This document shows, in pieces, positions 1 through 7,659 of a stretch of 64,000 nucleotides of DNA (its first letter is position 1; each line of letters begins with the position of its first letter). The notes below the pieces were generated by a model. That model did not search any database. It was not told where the DNA came from and saw only the letters and a list, made by a program, of their open reading frames with translations. The position numbers were made by a program, and so were the translations under genes. The stretch is from positions 2,046,001 through 2,110,000 of the forward strand of contig CAXXHN010000001.1 of NCBI GenBank assembly GCA_963663735.2, given 5' to 3'. Source of the DNA: G963663735 sp963663735. Lineage in GTDB: Bacteria; Acidobacteriota; UBA6911; RPQK01; JAPXNP01.

Positions 1-2
1 AA

Positions 3-431
3 TCGGGACTGGTTGCCGCTATTGCCATTTTTGGCATCGCGTGGATGAGCGACACCTATTTTCAGTATGCCTTACCAACCTTTAGAACCGGGATTACCGA
101 AGTGGTGAGCAGTTATCCCTGGACCTTTGCCCTGGCCATGTTCATCGTCTCCATAGTGATTAACAGCCAGGCTGCCACCTGCCGCATGATGCTCCCGGTA
201 GGAATCAGCCTGGGTTTATCTCCGGCCCTGCTGGTCGGGATCATGCCATCCTGCTACGGATACTTTTTCATCCCTAACTATCCGTCAGATATCGCGGCCT
301 GTAACTTTGATGTCACGGGAACAACAAAAATAGGAAAGTTTTATTTCAACCACAGCTTCATGCTTCCCGGACTTATCGGGGTTGGTACAGCCTGCCTGTT
401 CGGATATTTCTGGGCCGGGATGCTTTTTTAG
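3..431 (+). CDS. Anaerobic C4-dicarboxylate transporter, DcuA/DcuB family (C-terminal part, 5' end outside window)
   Basis: The reading frame is open to the left edge, so only about the last 142 residues are visible. They match the end of the Dcu family, which exchanges fumarate or aspartate for succinate across the inner membrane in anaerobes. The visible signatures are the stretch with GYFFIPNYPS, then a conserved GTTKIGKFYFNHSFMLPG segment, and a final hydrophobic helix. At least three membrane helices are visible. A GC-rich inverted repeat lies over and just after the stop (about 431-452) but has no T-run. DcuA and DcuB cannot be told apart from this fragment. Confidence 0.85.
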   Translation, partial: SGLVAAIAIFGIAWMSDTYFQYALPTFRTGITEVVSSYPWTFALAMFIVSIVINSQAATCRMMLPVGISLGLSPALLVGIMPSCYGYFFIPNYPSDIAACNFDVTGTTKIGKFYFNHSFMLPGLIGVGTACLFGYFWAGMLF

Positions 432-506
432 GCAGGCCTGCGGCCTGTAATTCAAGATTCAAGATTGGGTTAGGGTCAGGTTCATGAAGTCCATGTGTCC
501 GCAAGG

Positions 507-1187
507 TCAATCGTCAATCCACTTCGTGGCTTCCCTTACCGCAAAAGGTTTCATCCGCGGAGCGTATTCTGCCAGAAAGGATTTGACTCTCCCTGGATTG
601 TGCTTGGATAATTCCCTCAGCCACCATCCGATGGCTTTTTGAATAAACCATTCATGGTCATCCACCATTCCGGCTGCCCAGGAGAGCGGTCGTTCAGGGT
701 CCTGGCCTTTTTTTGCCAGGAAAAGCGTGTAAACAAGCGCAGCCCGACGCACCCAGAAGCTGGGATGATTCAGCCAGTTTTTCTCTATGTCATCCAGGAA
801 ACGGGGTTTCTCCCGCAGGCACCGGAAAGCGGCGTGAGCCAGGTGATCAGCGATTGCCCATGAATCCAGGTCTTCCTTGAAGCGGTCGATGCGAACCCAG
901 ATTGCCTCAATATCGCTGACTGTTTTCCTTTCCAGGATTTTCCCCACAGCAATCCGGGCTTCACATATGTTGGTTTTCCACAGTTCATCGCAGAGGTCTA
1001 ATAACTGTTTTTCTGTGAGCCGCGAGGCGGCTCTCCCAGCAGCCTCGGTAATCTGTGGAACCCGTACACCCAGGTAGGGCCTTTCAATTTTATGATAGTT
1101 TTTCTGGCCTTCAGCCACAGCCTGATCGGCATAGCAGGCAAGGTCTGCGAGAAATGCTTTCAGCATCTGTCCTTCCAGTTCCACCAT
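507..1187 (-). CDS. AlkD-like DNA alkylation repair glycosylase
   Basis: A 226-residue all-helical HEAT-like repeat protein of the AlkD family, which excises N3- and N7-alkylated purines without base flipping. The residues known in Bacillus AlkD are in nearly the same places: Trp110 with Asp114 four residues later (DSWAIAD), and Arg147/Arg148 in FWVRRAA. The C-terminal WWLRELSKHNP and FAVREATKW segments are typical. Length is normal. The start overlaps the upstream Cdd1-like gene by 28 bases; an internal Met8 would cut this to 7. It probably forms a transcription unit with the HhH and PAS genes upstream on the minus strand. Confidence 0.87.
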   Translation of the reverse strand: MVELEGQMLKAFLADLACYADQAVAEGQKNYHKIERPYLGVRVPQITEAAGRAASRLTEKQLLDLCDELWKTNICEARIAVGKILERKTVSDIEAIWVRIDRFKEDLDSWAIADHLAHAAFRCLREKPRFLDDIEKNWLNHPSFWVRRAALVYTLFLAKKGQDPERPLSWAAGMVDDHEWFIQKAIGWWLRELSKHNPGRVKSFLAEYAPRMKPFAVREATKWIDD

Positions 1188-1426
1188 TTAAGGAGCTCAG
1201 GGTCAGGTTCACTATTCCCGGCAAAATACACGGCACATCGAAAAACATAAAGGACACAGGGGTCCTGCCTGCAGTTTCGCAGTTCGGAGAGATGTTCATA
1301 CATCAACTGCGGGTCCTCCCCTCTCAGTTCTCCGACATCTCTGTAACCCAGGTCATAGAGGTCTTCAGACAAGCTCTTGCCTATCCCCGGTATAACCTGC
1401 AGATTTTTACAGATCACTTCTTTCAT
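1160..1426 (-). CDS. Helix-hairpin-helix protein, Cdd1 (pathogenicity locus) family
   Basis: An 88-residue protein. It has an N-terminal helix-hairpin-helix (IPGIGKSLSEDLYDLGYRDV) followed by a segment ending in CVLYVFRCAVYFA, the signature of the small Cdd1 family. The family has no established biochemical role. The HhH suggests non-specific DNA contact. It overlaps the start of the AlkD-like gene, which supports co-expression and a DNA-related role, but that is inference. Confidence 0.75.
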   Translation of the reverse strand: MKEVICKNLQVIPGIGKSLSEDLYDLGYRDVGELRGEDPQLMYEHLSELRNCRQDPCVLYVFRCAVYFAGNSEPDPELLKWWNWKDRC

Positions 1427-1462
1427 CTGCCCGTCTCTTCCAGCTTAGAGAGTGGAATTTTT

Positions 1463-1783
1463 TCAGCTTCGTTTATCCATCATTTCGTAATATCCGGCAA
1501 ACTGACCATTCTTGTCCCTGATAGCCAGGAAATAAGACTTGATGAATCCATCCTCCTCCTTCAGGAGGATCTGGTCTTCATTTGCTTCCAGTCGCTGTGC
1601 TATGCCATATATTTTAAGGATCGAATCCTTGTTATGGCAGTCTAATAGTGATTTTCCTACCAGGTCGGTGTGTTGAACCCTTGCAGCCTTGTTCATGTAG
1701 GTAATGATGTGGTTCCTGTCCACGGCTACAATTGATTTCGGCAGAGATTCGAGGATGGCTTCAATTATGTCCTGTTGATTCAT
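1463..1783 (-). CDS. Single-domain PAS protein
   Basis: A 106-residue cytoplasmic protein that is one PAS fold and little else. The N-terminal part reads as a PAS core (IVAVDRNHIITYMNKAA, then VGKSLLDCHN), and the C-terminal part as the PAC strands ending YYEMMDK. Small stand-alone PAS proteins with the CHN motif occur in anaerobes as sensory or ligand-binding modules. No output domain is attached. No cofactor can be assigned from sequence. It lies about 36 bases upstream of the Cdd1-like gene on the same strand. Confidence 0.7.
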   Translation of the reverse strand: MNQQDIIEAILESLPKSIVAVDRNHIITYMNKAARVQHTDLVGKSLLDCHNKDSILKIYGIAQRLEANEDQILLKEEDGFIKSYFLAIRDKNGQFAGYYEMMDKRS

Positions 1784-2001
1784 ATGGGATTATTGTAGCG
1801 GGTTATGAAGCAGTCTGCATTATCCGGCAGTTGAAATATCATTAATTGTGGTCCCAGATGGACAACCAACTCAGAAAGTGTCACCTATGTCCTGGCTGCA
1901 CCTCCTCCACTTCGCACTTCTCACATCACAGTTCCTTAATTCCACTTGGTCCCTTGCGGCGGGATTAACTCCCTGATAATGTTTTGCCATGGGGAGATTA
2001 C

Positions 2002-3495
2002 ATGAAAAGAATTAACAGGAGAGATTTTATTATTAAAACATCCGCGGCCTCTGCTGCCCTGTCGGGACTGGGTTATAGCGGCTGCGGTAGTGGGAAAGCA
2101 GACAAACCCAATGTTGTTTTTATCCTGGTGGATGACCTGGGATTCATGGATATCAGCCCCAATAACCCGGATTGTTTTTATGACACCCCGAACCTGGACC
2201 GGCTGGCATCCCAGGGCGTAAGGTTCACTGACGGTTACGCCGCCAATCCGGTGTGCAGCCCCACCAGGTACAGCATCATGACTGGACAATATCCGACCAG
2301 GGTCGGGGCGACCAATTTTTTCTCCGGGCGGAGGGAGGAAAAGTTCAAACCAGCGCCATTGCATGACAATATGCCGCTTTCCGAGGTCACACTGGGAGAA
2401 GCATTTAAGTCAGCCGGATACCGTACGGCTTTCCTGGGCAAATGGCACCTGGGGCCGACTGAAGAATACTGGCCTGAGGCCCAGGGTTTTGATATCAATA
2501 TCGGGGGATGCAGCTGCGGCATGCCCTCCAGTTTTTTCTCGCCCTATGAAAATCCCAGGCTGGAGGACGGACCCGAAGGGGAATACCTGACCCAACGCCT
2601 TACTGATGAATCCCTGAAGGTCCTGGACGAGTTCAAGAATGATCCGTTCCTTCTCTACCTGGCCTTTTATACCGTGCATATCCCGCTGGAGGCCCCTGAA
2701 GAGGTAGTGGATAAGTACCGGGTAAAGGCTGAATCCCTGGAAGGTGAGGAATTCGGGGGAGAAGAGCAGGTCTGGCCGACGGACGAAGCCAGGCAGGTGC
2801 GAATTATGCAGAAACATCCTACTTACGCGGCCATGGTTGAAAGCATGGATCGGCAAGTGGGAAGGGTGCTGGATAAACTGGAGGAGCTGGGCCTGGATGA
2901 CAACACCGTGGTCTGTTTCATGTCCGACAATGGAGGGCTCTCTACAGCTGAAGGAAAACCCACCAGCAACCTGCCACTGCGGGCCGGCAAGGGCTGGCTC
3001 TATGAAGGAGGCATCCGCGAGCCCTTTATTATCAAGTGGCCGGGAGCACCTGGGGCAGGGAGCGCCTGCAGCGAACCGGTGATCAGTACCGACTTTTACC
3101 CCACCCTGCTGGAAATAACCGGGCTGCCCCTGCGGCCTGAACAGCACCTGGACGGAGTTAGCCTGGTGCCGCTCCTGAAGAAAGGGGGAACCCTCGGACG
3201 GGAGGCTCTCTACTGGCATTATCCCCATTACAGCAACCAGGGTGGATTCCCGGGAGGAGCCGTGCGTAAGGGGGATTTCAAGCTGATTGAACGTTTCGAG
3301 GACGGAAAAGTGCAGCTTTATAACCTTAACGATGACATTGGTGAGCAGAATGACCTGGCTGAATCCATGCCTGATAAGGTTGAAGAACTGCGGAAGCTCC
3401 TGCACAACTGGTACGAGTCAGTTGATGCCGAGTTCCTCTATCCGAAGGATGAGGGCGGGGAGATGCCCTGGAGACCGGAGGGGGAGGGGAGTTAA
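2002..3495 (+). CDS. Tat-exported type I sulfatase (family S1)
   Basis: Formylglycine-dependent sulfatase of about 497 residues. The start at ATG 2002 has a GGGGA Shine-Dalgarno and gives a twin-arginine signal (NRRDFIIKTSAAS); a TTG 18 bases upstream is less likely. Metal-binding Asp44-Asp45 lie in ILVDDLG. Cys85 in CSPTR is the residue converted to formylglycine. GKWHLG and SDNGG complete the active-site motifs. A Cys follows the signal (SGCGS), so lipid anchoring is possible. It precedes an alpha-L-fucosidase on the same strand, which suggests removal of sulfate from fucose-containing polysaccharide such as fucoidan or mucin. The true substrate is not determined. Confidence 0.9.
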   Translation: MKRINRRDFIIKTSAASAALSGLGYSGCGSGKADKPNVVFILVDDLGFMDISPNNPDCFYDTPNLDRLASQGVRFTDGYAANPVCSPTRYSIMTGQYPTRVGATNFFSGRREEKFKPAPLHDNMPLSEVTLGEAFKSAGYRTAFLGKWHLGPTEEYWPEAQGFDINIGGCSCGMPSSFFSPYENPRLEDGPEGEYLTQRLTDESLKVLDEFKNDPFLLYLAFYTVHIPLEAPEEVVDKYRVKAESLEGEEFGGEEQVWPTDEARQVRIMQKHPTYAAMVESMDRQVGRVLDKLEELGLDDNTVVCFMSDNGGLSTAEGKPTSNLPLRAGKGWLYEGGIREPFIIKWPGAPGAGSACSEPVISTDFYPTLLEITGLPLRPEQHLDGVSLVPLLKKGGTLGREALYWHYPHYSNQGGFPGGAVRKGDFKLIERFEDGKVQLYNLNDDIGEQNDLAESMPDKVEELRKLLHNWYESVDAEFLYPKDEGGEMPWRPEGEGS

Positions 3496-3643
3496 GACAT
3501 GGAGGGAATGATTTTAAATAGTTCAACCTGCTCTTGCCCATTGGAAGCATTCTTCCGCTCTGCTAAACTCTATACCCTGGGAAAAGAAAATTTTCATGCT
3601 TTGCCATACGAGTTTAACACCAGGATCAAAGGGAGGGTTTGAT

Positions 3644-5035
3644 ATGCGTAAAAAATGGTTATATGTTGTTTGCATCCTGCTTCTCGGAGCCGGATTTATG
3701 GTTTCATGTGCTTCGACTGAAGAAACCGCCGAAGAAGAGACGGCAGTGAATTACCTGGAAGAATCTCCGGCTGACCGGGATGCCCGAATGCAGTGGTGGC
3801 GGGAAGCCCGCTTCGGAATGTTCATACACTGGGGACTTTATGCTGTTCCAGCCGGAGAATATAACGGAGTGAAGTCTGACCGGATCGGCGAATGGATCCA
3901 GGACTGGGCCAACATTCCCCGGGAGGAATATGAAAAATACGCGGCAGAATTCAATCCTGTGGAATTTGATGCCGCGGAATGGGTGCGGATAGCTGCAGAT
4001 GCCGGAATGAAGTACATAGTTATCACCTCCAAGCACCATGAAGGATTCTCGATATTCGACAGCGATGTCAGTGATTATGACATTGTTGATTCCACTCCTT
4101 ATGGGAAAGATCCAGTCGCGGCTTTAAGTGAGGAATGTAAAAAGCAGGGTATCAAGCTTTGTTTTTACCATTCCATAATGGACTGGCACCACCCCTCCCA
4201 GTACGTGGAACAGGATGACAGGTTTCGCACCGCTGGCAGTGGCCAGAACCGCATCCTGGAAGACCAGAAGGAGGAGTATGTCAGGTACATGAAGGCCCAG
4301 CTGAAGGAACTGGTGGAAAAGTATGACCCGGCAGTACTCTGGTTCGACGGGGAATGGGTCAACTGGTGGACCGAGCCGGATGGGAAGGACCTTTACCAGT
4401 ACTGCCGCAGCCTGAAACCTTCCATTATTGTCAATAACCGCGTGGGCAAAGGACGGCAGGGGATGCAGGGTATGAACAAAGGCCCTGACTATGCCGGAGA
4501 TTTCGGCACGCCGGAGCAGGAAATCCCAGCCACCGGGCTTCCGGGAAGCGACTGGGAAACCTGTATGACAATGAACGATACCTGGGGTTTTAAATCGTAT
4601 GATGAAAACTGGAAGTCCACGGAAACCCTGGTCCGTCAATTGATTGACACAGCCAGCAAGGGAGGCAACTACCTGCTTAATGTTGGTCCCACCAAGGAAG
4701 GGCTTATCCCAGAGGCAAGTGTCACCAGGCTGAAGGAAATGGGCGAGTGGACGAAAGTAAATGGAGAAGCAATATACGGAACTTCCGCCAGCCCCTTCGA
4801 AACCCTGGAATGGGGGAGGGCGACCATCAAAGATAACAAGATTTATTTATCAGTGTTTGACTGGCCCAAGGGCGCACTGGAAGTGCCCCTTCCGCAACAG
4901 GAGATCAGCAAGGCTTACTTGCTGGCTGCCCCGGACAAAGAGCTGAAGATTAAAAAGGGAGAGAATTCCCTCAGCATCAGTGTTCCCGGGAAAGCGCCCG
5001 ATGTTATCGCTACCGTGATTGTCCTGGAACAGTAG
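3644..5035 (+). CDS. Alpha-L-fucosidase, GH29, lipoprotein
   Basis: A 463-residue secreted glycosidase that releases terminal L-fucose. The start at ATG 3644 is chosen for its GGGAGGG ribosome site and because it yields a lipoprotein signal (hydrophobic core, then FMVSC with Cys22 as the lipidation site). GH29 signatures are FGMFIHWGLYAVPAGEY, the TSKHHEGF segment and AVLWFDGEW. Asp235 in the last is the expected nucleophile. A small beta-sandwich domain follows the barrel at the C-terminus. It sits 148 bases after the sulfatase and is followed by a strong hairpin terminator, so the two probably work together on one sulfated fucosylated glycan. Confidence 0.92.
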   Translation: MRKKWLYVVCILLLGAGFMVSCASTEETAEEETAVNYLEESPADRDARMQWWREARFGMFIHWGLYAVPAGEYNGVKSDRIGEWIQDWANIPREEYEKYAAEFNPVEFDAAEWVRIAADAGMKYIVITSKHHEGFSIFDSDVSDYDIVDSTPYGKDPVAALSEECKKQGIKLCFYHSIMDWHHPSQYVEQDDRFRTAGSGQNRILEDQKEEYVRYMKAQLKELVEKYDPAVLWFDGEWVNWWTEPDGKDLYQYCRSLKPSIIVNNRVGKGRQGMQGMNKGPDYAGDFGTPEQEIPATGLPGSDWETCMTMNDTWGFKSYDENWKSTETLVRQLIDTASKGGNYLLNVGPTKEGLIPEASVTRLKEMGEWTKVNGEAIYGTSASPFETLEWGRATIKDNKIYLSVFDWPKGALEVPLPQQEISKAYLLAAPDKELKIKKGENSLSISVPGKAPDVIATVIVLEQ

Positions 5036-5081
5036 CCTCCCCAGAGGTGAAACTGGGATTTAAGGTTTTCAGCCCGTTTAT

Positions 5082-5122
5082 ACAGCCCGGGGGAGGACAC
5101 TTCACCCCGGGCTGTTACTTTT
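5082..5122 (+). terminator. Intrinsic terminator after the fucosidase gene
   Basis: A perfect 11-bp GC-rich stem (ACAGCCCGGGG at 5082-5092 with its complement at 5105-5115), a 12-nt loop, then TACTTTTG. The T-run is short but the stem is very stable. It separates the sulfatase-fucosidase pair from aroH. Confidence 0.7.
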
Positions 5123-5147
5123 GCAGAAAATAGAAGAGAATTAAGCC

Positions 5148-5657
5148 ATGGAAAAACAGGATCAGGAATCAGGACCAGGCAGACCCCAGATGGTGTGCCG
5201 GGGAATCCGCGGCGCGACCACCGCCGAAGATAATACGAAAGAGGCCATCCTGGAAGCCACCCGGGAACTGTTGTATATCATCATTCGGGTTAATAAGATC
5301 AGCCCGGAGGATGTGGCCAGCGCCCATTTCACCACCACTGTTGATTTAACCGCCACTTACCCGGCCCTGGCAGCCCGTCAGCTGGGTTGGTATGACGCCG
5401 CGCTGATTTGCGGACACGAGATGCAGGTACCAGGAAGCCTGGGCAAATGCATCCGCGTCCTGATCCACTGGAATACCACCCGCAAAATTGATGAAATCAT
5501 ACATGTCTACCTCAAGGAAGCCAAAAGCCTGCGCCCCGACCGGGAAACCATCTCCGAATCTGAAGAGCTTGAGCTGGAAGAGGCTTTCCAGGAATTTGAA
5601 AAGCACGCGATGGAATTCAATCCGGACGGCCTGAGGCATAATACGAGTGACGATTGA
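5148..5657 (+). CDS. aroH: Chorismate mutase, AroH type
   Basis: Converts chorismate to prephenate in tyrosine and phenylalanine synthesis. The 169-residue protein is of the trimeric AroH family. RGIRGATTAEDN with Arg and Glu residues, the FTTTVDL segment, MQVPGSLGKCIRVLIHWNT and the terminal HVYLKEAKSLRPD are all diagnostic. There is an extra acidic tail of about 40 residues beyond the usual end (roughly 120-130 residues in Bacillus), rich in Glu and probably disordered. No other aromatic-pathway gene is nearby, so it is probably expressed alone between the terminator upstream and the MarR promoter downstream. Confidence 0.92.
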   Translation: MEKQDQESGPGRPQMVCRGIRGATTAEDNTKEAILEATRELLYIIIRVNKISPEDVASAHFTTTVDLTATYPALAARQLGWYDAALICGHEMQVPGSLGKCIRVLIHWNTTRKIDEIIHVYLKEAKSLRPDRETISESEELELEEAFQEFEKHAMEFNPDGLRHNTSDD

Positions 5658-5750
5658 GGTCGATTATGATGGCTGGAAACTCCAGCTACAGGTCCATTCC
5701 CCGGGCATGCCAATCTCCTGACCGGCATTAGGTGCGTATACCCTTTTCAT

Positions 5751-5780
5751 TTGACAGGCGTGACAGATATCAACTAATAT
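5751..5780 (+). promoter_or_regulatory. Sigma-70-type promoter of the MarR/abl operon
   Basis: A consensus -35 box TTGACA (5751-5756) and a -10 box TAATAT (5775-5780), separated by 18 bases. The predicted start of transcription is near 5787, about 30 bases before the MarR start codon. The -10 box overlaps the palindromic operator. Confidence 0.65.
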
Positions 5781-5797
5781 TTCGTATACGAAATATT
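5776..5797. promoter_or_regulatory. Perfect 22-bp palindromic operator, predicted MarR/EctR-like binding site
   Basis: A perfect inverted repeat with half-site AATATTTCGTA and no spacer. It covers most of the -10 box and the predicted start point of the promoter upstream of the MarR gene. A dimer bound here would block RNA polymerase, which suggests autorepression and control of the ablA operon. The regulator assignment rests on position and on the usual MarR site geometry. Confidence 0.7.
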
Positions 5798-5815
5798 TCT
5801 ACAAGAAGGAATTTG

Positions 5816-6337
5816 ATGAACAAAGTGCATGATGATGTTTTTTTTGATACCTGTGGATTACGTGTGCTGATGGCACTGCGCCGGATTATCAGGGCGGTGG
5901 ATATTTATTCAAGCAAACTGAACAGTGAATTCAAGATTACTTCGCCGCAGTTGATATGTCTCTATTCGGTCAGCCAGGAGGACGGCATGATCCTGTCGGA
6001 ACTGGCAAAAAAGGTTAATCTGGGAGTCAGTACGGTAAATGGCATTGTGGATCGCCTGGAGGAGAAGGGGTTGTTAGAGAGGAGGCGTTCTAACACGGAC
6101 CGCCGTCGGGTCAAGCTCAGTATCACCCAGCAGGGGCGTGATATTTCCAGGACGGCGCCCGCATTGCTGCAGGACCGGCTTGCCGATTCCCTGCGTCAGC
6201 TTCCTGACCTGGAGCAGGCGGCCATAGCGCTCTCCCTGGAACGGGTGGTTGAACTGATGGAAGCTGGACACCTGGATACCTCTCCAAACCTCATATCAGG
6301 GATGAGTGTTGGTGAGACCCAGGCGGAAGAAAGGTAG
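5816..6337 (+). CDS. MarR-family repressor resembling EctR/CosR osmolyte regulators
   Basis: A 173-residue winged-helix dimeric repressor. The start at ATG 5816 is preceded by AAGAAGGA; an upstream in-frame extension would run through the promoter and operator. The helix-turn-helix lies at about residues 58-85 (LSELAKKVNLGVSTVNGIVD) and the wing at 91-101 (RSNTDRRRVKL). The N-terminal LRRIIRAVDIYSSKL helix resembles MarR members that control ectoine genes in halophiles (EctR, CosR). It lies 5 bases before ablA, so a role in sensing osmotic stress for beta-lysine osmolyte synthesis is inferred. The effector is unknown. Confidence 0.85.
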   Translation: MNKVHDDVFFDTCGLRVLMALRRIIRAVDIYSSKLNSEFKITSPQLICLYSVSQEDGMILSELAKKVNLGVSTVNGIVDRLEEKGLLERRRSNTDRRRVKLSITQQGRDISRTAPALLQDRLADSLRQLPDLEQAAIALSLERVVELMEAGHLDTSPNLISGMSVGETQAEER

Positions 6338-6342
6338 CAATA

Positions 6343-7653
6343 GTGAAATTATCACAGACCCAGCAGGATATTATTGATGTAGTAGACAGGAACGCGAAGA
6401 TGTCTAACTGGCGTGACTGGAGATGGCAGATTGCCCATTCAGTACGATCGCTTGACGATATTGAGAAGCTGCTGGACATGTCCCTGGACTCGGAAAAAAG
6501 AATAGAGCTGAAGGAAACGCTGGAGAAATTTCCCGTTTCTGTTACACCCTATTATCTATCTCTCATTGATACGGATAATCTGGAGAACGATCCGATCTTC
6601 AGGCAGGCCCTGCCTTCACCACTGGAACTGGTTGTTTCCAAGGCTGACATGTCGGACCCCCTGCATGAGGATAGTGACAGCCCGGCTCCTGGTATAACTC
6701 ATCGCTATCCAGACCGTGTGCTGTTTCTGGTAAGCGGAGTTTGCTCAATGTATTGCCGTCATTGCACCCGCAAGCGCAGGGTAGGTGACCGGGAGATGAT
6801 CCCTACTAAAGAAGAGATGCTGGAGGGCATCGAATATATTCGCAGAACTCCCCAGGTACGCGACGTTTTGCTTTCCGGTGGAGATCCGCTGATGCTTTCG
6901 GATGAGCGCCTTGACTGGCTTCTCGGTGAGTTACACGGCATCGACCATGTAGAGGTTGTCCGAATCGGCACGAGGATGCCGGTAGTGCTTCCCTACCGTA
7001 TTACTGAAAAACTGGTAGATGTGTTGAAGAAGCATCATCCTCTCTGGATAAATACCCAGTTTAATCACCCCCGTGAAATTACGACTTCAGCCAGGGAGGC
7101 TTTGGCAAAGCTGGCGGATGCCGGCATTCCGCTGGGTAACCAGTCGGTCCTGCTGGCAGGTGTAAACGACTGTCCCAGGATTATGAAGTCTCTGGTTCAC
7201 AAACTGGTGATTAACCGGGTGCGTCCCTATTACCTATACCAGTGTGACCTGTCCGAGGGTCTTTCTCATTTCCGCACCCCCGTAGGTAAAGGCATCGAAA
7301 TTATGGAGAGCCTCATCGGCCACACCAGTGGCTTTTGCGTGCCTAGATATGTCATCGACGCTCCCGGCGGCGGCGGCAAGATCCCGGTTATGCCCAACTA
7401 CATTCTTTCCTGGTCCACCAATAAAGTAGTCCTGCGCAATTACGAGGGGGTTATTACCACTTACAAGGAACCCGATTCCTATGAACCTTGGTTCTGTGAC
7501 CGGAACTGCGAGGAATGCGACCTGCAGCTTCCCACTGAAGATGCCAATGAGATGAGGGCTGTTGGAATTGAAAAGCTCCTGTCGGATTATGACAAATCCA
7601 TTTCCCTGGTTCCTAATGACAACCAGAGGTACGAAAGGAGAAATGGGGACTAG
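6343..7653 (+). CDS. ablA: Lysine 2,3-aminomutase (beta-lysine formation)
   Basis: A radical-SAM and PLP enzyme that converts L-alpha-lysine to L-beta-lysine, the first step of N-epsilon-acetyl-beta-lysine synthesis. The start is GTG 6343. The cluster motif CSMYCRHC places Cys134, Cys138 and Cys141 around a 4Fe-4S cluster. The PLP lysine is Lys346 in PGGGGKIPVMPNY. The 436-residue length and C-terminal cysteines (CDRNCEECDL, typical structural zinc ligands in this family) fit true lysine aminomutase rather than the shorter EpmB. The partner ablB lies two genes downstream, which makes the osmolyte role more likely than lysine fermentation. Confidence 0.92.
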   Translation: MKLSQTQQDIIDVVDRNAKMSNWRDWRWQIAHSVRSLDDIEKLLDMSLDSEKRIELKETLEKFPVSVTPYYLSLIDTDNLENDPIFRQALPSPLELVVSKADMSDPLHEDSDSPAPGITHRYPDRVLFLVSGVCSMYCRHCTRKRRVGDREMIPTKEEMLEGIEYIRRTPQVRDVLLSGGDPLMLSDERLDWLLGELHGIDHVEVVRIGTRMPVVLPYRITEKLVDVLKKHHPLWINTQFNHPREITTSAREALAKLADAGIPLGNQSVLLAGVNDCPRIMKSLVHKLVINRVRPYYLYQCDLSEGLSHFRTPVGKGIEIMESLIGHTSGFCVPRYVIDAPGGGGKIPVMPNYILSWSTNKVVLRNYEGVITTYKEPDSYEPWFCDRNCEECDLQLPTEDANEMRAVGIEKLLSDYDKSISLVPNDNQRYERRNGD

Positions 7654-7659
7654 TCCGGC

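Noticed and set aside
472..1211. A 13-base direct repeat (AGGGTCAGGTTCA at 472-484 and 1199-1211) on both sides of the AlkD-like gene
   Set aside because: The second copy is inside the Cdd1-like coding region and there are no inverted ends. A few such 13-base matches are expected by chance in a window this long.
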